Shown here piece after piece: positions 1 to 6,053 of a stretch of 6,161 nucleotides of DNA. The notes under the pieces are model-generated. The model saw only the letters and a program-made list of their open reading frames with translations. It had not been told where the DNA came from and searched no databases. Position 1 is the first letter of the stretch. Each line of letters opens with the position of its first letter. A program made the position numbers and the translations under genes. Origin of the DNA: Calditrichaceae bacterium (GTDB lineage Bacteria > Calditrichota > Calditrichia > Calditrichales > Calditrichaceae). The stretch lies in assembly GCA_030622395.1 (NCBI GenBank), contig JAUXGF010000186.1:1-6161 (forward strand), read 5' to 3'.

Positions 1-210
1 CCAAAAATCCGGAGTAGTGTTAAAGAATTTTGATAATCTAAAAGCTGTGTCAGGAGTTATAGCTCTCTTACCCAAAATTATCTCATTTATCCTTACTCTT
101 GTAACTCCAATCGCATCCGCTAATTGTTGTTGAGTCATTCTTAAAGGCTTTAAATATTCATATCGTATTATTTCGCCCGGAGAAGTCGGGCGTCTTTTTT
201 TAGGTAACAT
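1..210 (-). CDS. higA: HigA-type antitoxin, XRE/VapI family HTH regulator (partial, C-terminus off window)
   Basis: This is the antitoxin of a type II toxin-antitoxin pair; in the family it binds and neutralises HigB and represses the operon. I translated 70 residues from the ATG at 208-210 to the window edge, all open. The N-terminus (residues 7-23) reads RPTSPGEIIRYEYLKPL, the hallmark opening of HigA/VapI proteins. A lambda-repressor-like helix-turn-helix follows at about residues 25-60, with MTQQQLADAIGV as the first helices and INEIILGKRAITPDTA as the recognition and following helices. HigA proteins are usually near 100 residues, so roughly 30 residues lie beyond position 1. The start is supported by a GAGGA motif 8 bases upstream. 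The gene follows higB by 14 bases and must be co-transcribed with it. The family call is firm; binding to this particular HigB is inferred from the pairing. Confidence 0.92.
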   Translation of the reverse strand, partial: MLPKKRRPTSPGEIIRYEYLKPLRMTQQQLADAIGVTRVRINEIILGKRAITPDTAFRLSKFFNTTPDFW

Positions 211-218
211 ATTATAAA

Positions 219-223
219 TCCTC
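219..223 (-). promoter_or_regulatory. Ribosome binding site of higA
   Basis: On the minus strand the bases right after the higB stop read TGAGGATTTATAAT before the higA ATG. GAGGA sits 8 bases from the start codon. It fixes the higA start and gives the antitoxin its own good ribosome site, whereas higB has none that I can see. Confidence 0.75.
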
Positions 224-224
224 A

Positions 225-506
225 TTAATGATATTGAACTAACTCGATATTAAATACATCGCCATCGTCAAACTTAAAACATAATCTCCATTGTCCGCTT
301 ACCGAAATTGCCCATTGTCCTTCTCTATCTCCGTGTAATGAATGTAAATGGTTTGAAGGTGGAGAACTTAAATCACATATTTCTTTTGCGCTGTTCATAA
401 TATCCAATTTTCTTAATACTCTATCTTTTAAATGAGTAGGAACTTTCTTATGCCTGCCGGTATCCCAAAATACTTCTAGCCAAGACTGTTTAAAATTTCT
501 AATCAT
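225..506 (-). CDS. higB: HigB toxin, RelE/ParE-fold mRNA interferase
   Basis: A 93-residue protein matching the HigB (plasmid maintenance killer) family in length and in several signature segments. These are the N-terminal IRNFKQSWLEVFW, the central RKLDIMNSA followed by DLSSPPSNHLHSLHGDREGQW, then ISVSGQWRLCFKF and the C-terminal ELVQYH. Known family members cleave mRNA on the ribosome to slow translation. The C-terminal Tyr92-His93 matches the Tyr-His end that is functionally important in Proteus HigB; the residue before it is Gln91 where that protein has Asp. His53, His55 and His58 fall in the region of the other known active-site histidine. The gene precedes higA by 14 bases, the typical inverted order for this family. 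The ATG at 504-506 gives full family length but has no Shine-Dalgarno sequence. Function is predicted; whether the toxin is active is unknown. Confidence 0.93.
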   Translation of the reverse strand: MIRNFKQSWLEVFWDTGRHKKVPTHLKDRVLRKLDIMNSAKEICDLSSPPSNHLHSLHGDREGQWAISVSGQWRLCFKFDDGDVFNIELVQYH

Positions 507-511
507 GCTTA

Positions 512-540
512 AAGATAATATGCAACGAGATGCGTTGCAA
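512..540 (-). promoter_or_regulatory. Probable higBA promoter and operator: perfect 7-bp inverted repeat
   Basis: TGCAACG (521-527) and CGTTGCA (533-539) form a perfect inverted repeat with a 5-base spacer, 15 bases upstream of the higB start. HigA-type regulators bind such short palindromes in their own promoter. On the minus strand a fair sigma-70 match overlaps it: TTGCAA (540-535) as -35, 17 bases, then TATCTT (517-512) as -10. That places the transcription start within a few bases of the higB ATG, which would make the mRNA leaderless or nearly so and fits the missing ribosome site. The palindrome is seen directly; operator and promoter roles are inferred. Confidence 0.55.
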
Positions 541-630
541 GTTGTTTCTCTAAAACTATAGAGACTATGAATTATATTTAGTGTCTGAACAAAAACCAGT
601 ATAACGTTCTATAATTAAATTAGCAATGCT

Positions 631-703
631 GCCATTTCGAGTGAAGCGAGAAATCTTTATGTATTATTGAGTTTTAAAGATTTCTCCCTCCGGTCGAAAT
701 GAC
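631..703. repeat. 73-bp palindromic dispersed repeat (CATTTCGA...GAGAAATCTT family)
   Basis: Arms at 631-659 and 675-703 are inverted copies matching at 24 of 29 positions, around a 15-base loop. Each arm starts with CATTTCGA and ends with GAGAAATCTTTA when read inward; the mismatches cluster in the middle of the arm. A related, decayed copy lies at 5714-5800. The structure resembles small non-coding dispersed palindromes common in environmental bacterial genomes. It lies between the macroglobulin stop and the higBA promoter. On the minus strand the hairpin is not followed by a T-run, so it does not look like an intrinsic terminator, though it could still block or stabilise transcripts. Confidence 0.8.
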
Positions 704-732
704 AAAAAATGGCGCTTTAATTCAGGTACTAT

Positions 733-3700
733 TTAAATCACAACCAACCGCGCGGATGTTACCGCAGCCAGGGTTTTACCTTTTGTGGTATCAATAAGCT
801 TTGTCCCCGAATGTAAAGCCATACCCTGACGCACCGTCTTAATTTTGTATTCTATAATCATTTCGTTTTTTACATTTACCAATACAAAAAATATCTTATC
901 ATCCAAAATGCGGTAATCAATAATCTTCTGTTCCTTCTTTAATTTATCCAGACTGCGAATATCAACTTCGGCGTTGGAAGGGATGCTTTCCTCGATTGCG
1001 GCTAAAGGTAAAAAATCTTTGGCGGTTATAATAAGTTTAACATCCAGCGGTTCGCCCAGGGCTGCTTTTTTGCTGACGCTGCGTTCGATTTTGGCTGATT
1101 CATATTCTTCTTTTTCAGCGCTTCCCCACTCTTTCACTTCCAGTAATGCGGAGGCTTCAAGATTGCCGTCATATTCAACTTCGACTGTGTTTTCACCGGC
1201 TTTTATCCATTGCGTAATTTCAAAATATCTCAGCTTTGCGGCGGATAAAAACGGGTCTGCCGGATCTACTGCAATGTTAGCGACAACTTTCCCGTTTACT
1301 TTCAGGATTACAGCGCATTCCTTTTCCTTTACAAAAGCGCCTGTTTTTAATAAGGCTTTGATTGCCGCAGCCGTACCCGCCTCATTATGCCAGGATCCCC
1401 AGGCCTCCCTTGTAGAAAGCAAATAGGTTATGCCTTCGCGCAGATAGGATTCATATTTAGCTTCGTCAAATTCAGCTAACAGTTCGAGGATACGTCCGTT
1501 CAATTCAACCATCCCGCCGTAGGCATGATACCAGTGCGGTTCCCAATAACCCTTTCTTTTTAAGGTGATTAAATAATCTATGCTTTGTTTTAACAAATCT
1601 TTAATCGAATCACTATTTACCATTTTCAAACGGTAAGAAAGCCCCTGTACCGCCGCCGATACGGTCATCGGTTCCTGGCTGCGTGATTTGAGCAGCTTAA
1701 TCATTTTTTTCTCAAGCGAGGCAAAATCATTATCAAATTGAGAAAGCGAAGGCAGGGTTGAAGCGGCTAACATTAATACTTCAAAAGTCTCGGCGCTTAA
1801 GGCATAATCGGTATCCTCGTTAAAAACTTCCCAAAAGTAAGCCCCTTTTGACGACCACAATCCTTTGGAATTACGCTTCTCTAAAATATACCTCACCGCC
1901 ATAATCATTACTTCTTCTGATACCGGAATATCGGCTTTACGAATTTCGGCAAGCGCTCTTAAGGCGTAAATTGTGTAATAAAGATTCTCGCCGCCGGTAA
2001 AAGAACGGGCGTCCGGCGCGGTAGCGTCGGCATAAAAGCGCCAGCCCCAGCATCCCGAAGCTGATTGTTGAGCGGTAAGCTGAGCCGAAGCCATAGATAA
2101 TTTCTGAATAAGCGTTTCAATCTGCCGGGCGTCTGCGTTTGTTTTACGGTTATATTCCAGCATAGCGCCGTTCATAATTGCGCCGGCAGCCACAGCCCAT
2201 GGCGAATGCCAGGGATGCACGTCAAAAACTTGCCAGGCTTGAATCGCCGGAAAAACATTAGGCAGCGATACATTAATATTTGCCGCCCTGTACACAGCAT
2301 CCCTGTCGGCGTTGAATTTAACTTTAAAACTATTTTTCTTGTTAACGCCGCCTTTAGCTAAATGTATTTTAGGATCGCCCGCAGGTTTGACAAAAATACT
2401 TTTTTGCTCGGAATCGCTGAACCCGGCGCTTTCCACAGATAGTGTAAACTCGTTCTTACCGCATTGCGAAGCGTTTATTCCCCATTCGATTACAGATGTT
2501 TCATTTGCCGGAATATCCAGTTTAAGTTCATCATCGCTTAAGATATGCAAATCTTTTGAAATTAATTTAACTTTACAAGTGACTTTATCCCCGCTTAAAT
2601 TACGGACTAAAGCCTGCACGCTAATTTTATCTCCAAGAGTCATCACAGCGGGAAAAGCCGATCTTACAAATAAGGGCTGTGTTATTTTTATATCTTTACG
2701 CAAAAAGCCGATGTAACCATCCTTATCGCTGGCTAAGATCGTTAATTTTTGAGTAGTAATTGCGTCGGGTATTTTCACGGAAAATTTAGCTTTTCCGTTT
2801 TTGGTAATCATCATCGGTTCCCAGAGCGCCGTTTCCGGAAAACGTTTTCTGATAATAATCATCGGCTTGCTTTCTGCGGCAGGCTTTCCCCCGCCGTTTC
2901 TCCTTTTATAAGATTTTTTACCTTTTGCCTCGGATAAACTCATAGACTGAGACTCTAGCTTAGCTACCGCCGACAGTTCGATCATTTCGTCATTAGTATC
3001 CATAGTCATTTCTTTTTCCATTGCAGGCGCCGCTGATTCCATTACACCGCCGGATTCCGCATCCCTGCCTCTGTACGAAATAAAAGAACCGGGACTCTTC
3101 CAGCCCCAATTACTATAAGCAATATCGCGCCACGGCGATCCCCAATTGCGGTCGACAACAGGCCAGGTCAAAACCCCGGCGCCTCCGGTTGAAATAACTT
3201 TTGCCTGCGGATTGTAAAAATGAAACACAGGCGATGTAATAAACGGATCTAAAAGCGATATGACCGCATTATCTACAATGGATATTCCCAGACATTTTTC
3301 ACCCTTGCCGCCTTTAATATTTACATTAAACTGAACCTCTTCACCCGGGGCAAGCGAAGGCTTAAAATTTTCGACAATAATTTCCAGCTCCTTGTCGGGA
3401 TAAAATGTGATATGCTGTCCTTCCGTAATAAACCCGACCGTGTTTATGGAAAACGGTTTTTGGATATTGTTTTTTTCAACTGCGCAGCAATAAAGGTTTG
3501 CCAGCATCGTTCCCCATGTCGGGGCTGTAATTTCGCCTTTAGCAAGATATTTGCCGTTTTCTTTTTTAACCGGGATTGTACCGGCATATACAAGCGCGCC
3601 GGAAACATCGGTTAAATCCACATGGATAATCTTTTCGACAGGAATATATCGCGGATCAAACGAAACGCTGATTTTCGTTTTAACGCCCGCCCCTTTCGGC

Positions 3701-5049
3701 GCTTCGCTAACCTTCGAAATCATTGGTTTTGACGCTTGATAAGGAATTGCGCGCTCCGCCAACACCGGTTTCATTATGGGACTTTTAACCGTTGCATTTA
3801 CGGCATAACCAGGCATAGTAAACTCAAACATAGCCACGCCCTGTTCATCGGTTTGCGCTTTCTTCTCCAGTTTGATATCAGGTATTTGTAAAATCAATGG
3901 AATTTTTGAAGCAGGCTGTCCGTCAATATCGACTACTTTTGCTAATATCTGCACTGTCTCGCCTTCGGGGTAGGCGTCCTTGTCAATTTCGAGAACCGCA
4001 TTATAGGGACGCGCCGTATACATTACATCCCAAATTATCTGATCTTGCTGACCGTAATTATCCGTAATTTTCAATTTGACCTTAAAATCGCTTTCAAGCT
4101 GTAATTTTTTGCGGAATTTATTTAATTCCTTTTTATTAAGTTCAATTTTGCAGACAGCTTTTTCAGATTGAAAATCTTTCTTGAAAATTTCCTTTTTATC
4201 CGCCGTCATTACCGAAAAAACAAGTTTTGCAGAACCGATTTCGCCGCCGGAAAAATAACTGAGATCAACTTTAGCCTTCAGTTCATTTTGGCTGTCCGTT
4301 AAATATCGCTTTAGATTATGTTTAATATTAATCAATGGCGGGACAAAACGTTTAACGCGGATCGATGCGCTTTCCCTGGCTTTTTCGTAAAGCACGACAA
4401 GCTCGTAATCACCTTCCGGCATATTGGGGGGCAGTGATAATTTTGTAGCGGCAACGCCGAAATCATTTGTTTCTATAAATTCCCCTGAAAAAACTTTGCC
4501 CTTTTTATCCTGCAAAAGCAATTGAATTTTTACCTTAGATACAGGTGTATATTCCCCTTTTAACTGCCAGGCGATTGTGCGGATTAAAATATCCTGTCCC
4601 GGATTATATACGCCGCGGTCCGTATAAATATATAGTTTGTCCGCTCTAAAACTTTCCGTCCGTCCATTACAATTAAAAGCTTTAGTGATTTTATAAATTT
4701 TATTTCGTTCTTTTAAAACCGCCGTAAGGGCGTGACTTGATGAATTCCCCGGCGTATAGTCAAATATACAAACGCCGTTTTTATCCGCTTTGCCCACAGC
4801 CTTTTTATTTACCGTAACTTTAGCGCCGGCTGCCGGGGTAAAATCCGGTTTAAATAATGTAAGATGAATTTTTGTCGGTTCGCTTGACCAGATTTGATAA
4901 GGATAGTTGATAACCAAAACAAGCTGTTCTTTATTCATTTCATTATCTCCTTCACAATAAGCGTTTGTTAAAAACAGCGGAATGAGTACAAAAGCGGCGA
5001 ATAGATATACTTTAATCATATTCAGAAAATAAGTTTTATTTACCTGCAT
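733..5049 (-). CDS. Exported alpha-2-macroglobulin-like protein lacking the thioester motif
   Basis: 1438 residues, probably periplasmic. A hydrophobic signal segment spans residues 12-30, with likely signal peptidase I cleavage near TNA(30)-YC; there is no proper lipobox. MG-type beta domains follow. An MG1-like domain lies at about 41-130. An MG2 domain at about 136-235 carries YIYTDRGVYNPGQD (140-153), a family hallmark. Further MG domains run to about 540, and an MG/bait-region-type domain near 545-600 contains LGISIVDNAVISLL. Residues 655-735 are low-complexity and bait-like. The A2M domain starts at FPETALWEP (737-745) and holds KIPDAITTQKLTILASDKDG. An alpha/alpha-toroid TED-like domain covers about 925-1240, and C-terminal beta domains reach the end. 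Family members trap proteases or protect the envelope. None of the 11 cysteines lies in CxEQ, so covalent trapping is not expected, as in YfaS-type proteins. No penicillin-binding-protein neighbour is visible. The start at 5047-5049 has a strong AAAGGAG 7 bases upstream. Confidence 0.9.
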   Translation of the reverse strand: MQVNKTYFLNMIKVYLFAAFVLIPLFLTNAYCEGDNEMNKEQLVLVINYPYQIWSSEPTKIHLTLFKPDFTPAAGAKVTVNKKAVGKADKNGVCIFDYTPGNSSSHALTAVLKERNKIYKITKAFNCNGRTESFRADKLYIYTDRGVYNPGQDILIRTIAWQLKGEYTPVSKVKIQLLLQDKKGKVFSGEFIETNDFGVAATKLSLPPNMPEGDYELVVLYEKARESASIRVKRFVPPLINIKHNLKRYLTDSQNELKAKVDLSYFSGGEIGSAKLVFSVMTADKKEIFKKDFQSEKAVCKIELNKKELNKFRKKLQLESDFKVKLKITDNYGQQDQIIWDVMYTARPYNAVLEIDKDAYPEGETVQILAKVVDIDGQPASKIPLILQIPDIKLEKKAQTDEQGVAMFEFTMPGYAVNATVKSPIMKPVLAERAIPYQASKPMISKVSEAPKGAGVKTKISVSFDPRYIPVEKIIHVDLTDVSGALVYAGTIPVKKENGKYLAKGEITAPTWGTMLANLYCCAVEKNNIQKPFSINTVGFITEGQHITFYPDKELEIIVENFKPSLAPGEEVQFNVNIKGGKGEKCLGISIVDNAVISLLDPFITSPVFHFYNPQAKVISTGGAGVLTWPVVDRNWGSPWRDIAYSNWGWKSPGSFISYRGRDAESGGVMESAAPAMEKEMTMDTNDEMIELSAVAKLESQSMSLSEAKGKKSYKRRNGGGKPAAESKPMIIIRKRFPETALWEPMMITKNGKAKFSVKIPDAITTQKLTILASDKDGYIGFLRKDIKITQPLFVRSAFPAVMTLGDKISVQALVRNLSGDKVTCKVKLISKDLHILSDDELKLDIPANETSVIEWGINASQCGKNEFTLSVESAGFSDSEQKSIFVKPAGDPKIHLAKGGVNKKNSFKVKFNADRDAVYRAANINVSLPNVFPAIQAWQVFDVHPWHSPWAVAAGAIMNGAMLEYNRKTNADARQIETLIQKLSMASAQLTAQQSASGCWGWRFYADATAPDARSFTGGENLYYTIYALRALAEIRKADIPVSEEVMIMAVRYILEKRNSKGLWSSKGAYFWEVFNEDTDYALSAETFEVLMLAASTLPSLSQFDNDFASLEKKMIKLLKSRSQEPMTVSAAVQGLSYRLKMVNSDSIKDLLKQSIDYLITLKRKGYWEPHWYHAYGGMVELNGRILELLAEFDEAKYESYLREGITYLLSTREAWGSWHNEAGTAAAIKALLKTGAFVKEKECAVILKVNGKVVANIAVDPADPFLSAAKLRYFEITQWIKAGENTVEVEYDGNLEASALLEVKEWGSAEKEEYESAKIERSVSKKAALGEPLDVKLIITAKDFLPLAAIEESIPSNAEVDIRSLDKLKKEQKIIDYRILDDKIFFVLVNVKNEMIIEYKIKTVRQGMALHSGTKLIDTTKGKTLAAVTSARLVVI

Positions 5050-5056
5050 AATAATT

Positions 5057-5063
5057 CTCCTTT
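5057..5063 (-). promoter_or_regulatory. Ribosome binding site of the macroglobulin gene
   Basis: The minus strand reads AAAGGAG seven bases before the ATG at 5047-5049. This selects that start over the in-frame Met at residue 11, from which a shorter but still complete signal peptide could be made. The region upstream (about 5064-5120) is AT-rich with TATAAAAT-like stretches, but I could not pair any of them with a convincing -35 box. Confidence 0.85.
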
Positions 5064-5122
5064 AAATTGTATTTGTACATTTTGATATTTTATACTACTC
5101 AACAAATGGTTTGTATGAAAGC

Positions 5123-5267
5123 AATCAGCAGTCAGCTATCAGCTTTCAGTTTTAAATTTAGTTTATGCTTTTTTGCATTATGCTAACAGTTGAGAGCTTT
5201 CAAGGGTTTATATAAAAACCATTCAGATTTAGATTTCTTAATAAAAGCTGATAGCTGAGCGCTGATA
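5123..5267. repeat. 145-bp inverted-repeat element with AGCTGATAGC arms
   Basis: The left arm (5123-5146) and right arm (5244-5267) are inverted copies matching at 21 of 24 positions, with the shared core TCAGCTATCAGCTTT. The right side continues with a further GATAGCT unit to about 5280, so the arm is itself built of AGCTGATAGC-like heptamer units. The 97 bases between the arms are AT-rich, with no open frame of note. The shape fits a small non-autonomous palindromic element or a hypervariable heptamer repeat pair. It ends about 74 bases upstream of the macroglobulin start. Confidence 0.7.
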
Positions 5268-5350
5268 GCTGATAGCTTTTCCAAAATATTATTTACAAGC
5301 CGCTTATATTTAAGTTTAATCATTTTTTTATAAAGATAATAATTAAAAAA

Positions 5351-5384
5351 TCCGTGAAAATCCGGGTTATCTGTGTCATCCGTG
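5351..5384. repeat. Short degenerate tandem repeat of ATCCGTG type
   Basis: Four imperfect hexamers recur every 9-10 bases: TCCGTG (5351), TCCGGG (5361), TCTGTG (5370) and TCCGTG (5379). A closely similar string of ATCCGTGxx units is a familiar dispersed repeat in many environmental bacterial genomes. No function can be read from it here. Confidence 0.6.
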
Positions 5385-5713
5385 TTCTATCTCAAAAATT
5401 TGCAAACTGTTTATTAATGACATTCAAAGAAAAAAGGTAAATGCTAAAAGGAATTTTTTTGCATAATAAAGAGAAGATATTAAATTAAGGCATGGCGTCT
5501 TAAGAATATTAAAAATGGGAAATACAAAAGACAATTTATTAACGGGCTATTTCACGGCCTATAGGCTTAACCGCCCACGCTTTTAATTCCGGGTTATTTT
5601 TGGTATATTCAATTGTTATCATAATCATTTGGAGAAAATTTTGGACTTTAAAGAAGAATTTTATGGCTCTATGTCGATTTGTGTGGGTAGTTTCAGATTG
5701 TCTTAGCCTACAT

Positions 5714-5800
5714 GTCATTTCGAATCCCGACGCGCTTTGGGAGGGTGAGAAATCTTACTACTCAAAACCAAAGCTTAATCTCTCCATTTAAGATTTTTCT
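5714..5800. repeat. Decayed second copy of the CATTTCGA...GAGAAATCTT repeat
   Basis: GTCATTTCGA at 5714-5723 and GAGAAATCTTA at 5747-5757 match the two ends of the arm of the 631-703 repeat. Here they are separated by 23 bases (the earlier copy has 7) that can partly pair as CCC...GGG. The opposite arm survives only as TAAGATTTTTCT (5789-5800), and its TCGAAATGAC end is missing. This appears to be a diverged or truncated family member. Confidence 0.6.
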
Positions 5801-5814
5801 ATAGATCGTGCTGG

Positions 5815-5834
5815 TTGGCGGATGCGTCCGCTGA
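5815..5834. repeat. Small GC-rich hairpin
   Basis: GCGGA (5818-5822) and TCCGC (5827-5831) pair perfectly around a 4-base loop TGCG. The stem can extend outward imperfectly with the flanking TTG and TGAC. It is the first of a run of hairpins that continues to 6053. It has no T-run after it on either strand. Confidence 0.45.
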
Positions 5835-5890
5835 CGTATAAATCGCATAGGCGTCAATTTAACTTAACAAATATAGCTGTGTTAATAAAT

Positions 5891-5927
5891 TCGTCCCCTC
5901 CCGCAGGGAGGCTGTGCCTAGGGACGA
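5891..5927. repeat. Compound hairpin with TCGTCCC/GGGACGA outer stem
   Basis: TCGTCCC (5891-5897) is a perfect inverted match to GGGACGA (5921-5927). Nested inside, CCTCCC (5897-5902) pairs with GGGAGG (5906-5911) around the loop GCA. The following ATTGAT recalls the AATTGAA after the hairpin at 5956-5985, so this may be the same repeat family carrying an inserted inner hairpin. Confidence 0.55.
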
Positions 5928-5955
5928 TTGATAAACGGCTGATTAGTTCTGCAGA

Positions 5956-5985
5956 TTTCAACCGTCCCTATGGGACTAATTGAAC
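5956..5985. repeat. CRISPR-repeat-like palindrome, unit 1
   Basis: A 30-base unit in which GTCCC (5964-5968) and GGGAC (5972-5976) form a hairpin with loop TAT. Outer TTCAA (5957-5961) and TTGAA (5980-5984) also pair. It opens TTTCAA and closes ATTGAAC, one base short of the ATTGAAAC ending that is typical of many type I and type III CRISPR repeats. Only one further, diverged unit follows, so a CRISPR array is not called. Confidence 0.5.
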
Positions 5986-6023
5986 TATTAGATCTTTTCC
6001 CCACCAATAAATTAGTGGGCTAT

Positions 6024-6053
6024 TTTCGATCGTCCCTTACGGGACTATATTCC
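6024..6053. repeat. CRISPR-repeat-like palindrome, unit 2 (degenerate 3' end)
   Basis: This unit starts 68 bases after the first. It repeats TTTC, CGTCCC, a TTAC loop and GGGACTA, then diverges to TATTCC where unit 1 has ATTGAAC. The two units flank 38 bases (5986-6023), a normal CRISPR spacer length. That interval contains its own CCCAC/GTGGG hairpin (6000-6004 with 6015-6019), which favours a chain of structured repeats over a true spacer. Confidence 0.45.

Noticed and set aside
631..703. Intrinsic terminator for the macroglobulin gene
   Set aside because: The stem is long but imperfect in the middle and has no T-run after it on the minus strand.
974..1426. 150-codon plus-strand frame opposite the 3' part of the macroglobulin gene
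   Set aside because: It is antisense to a clear coding gene and its composition follows from that gene's codons. The shorter plus-strand frames within 2312-3739 are rejected for the same reason.
4954..4956. Lipoprotein attachment at Cys32
   Set aside because: The residues before it (NAY) do not fit a lipobox; signal peptidase I cleavage near residue 30 is the better reading.
5600..5791. 63-codon plus-strand open frame starting MVYSIVIIII
   Set aside because: It runs through the CATTTCGA/GAGAAATCTT repeat, has no ribosome site and no recognisable family features, so it is most likely chance.
5822..5983. 54-codon plus-strand frame starting MRPLTYKSHRR and ending at the TGA inside the CRISPR-like unit
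   Set aside because: Its sequence is composed largely of the hairpin repeats, the start codon lies in a hairpin loop, and no Shine-Dalgarno motif is present.
5956..6053. Calling a confirmed CRISPR array
   Set aside because: Only two units are present, they differ from each other at the 3' end, the interval holds its own hairpin and no cas gene is visible.
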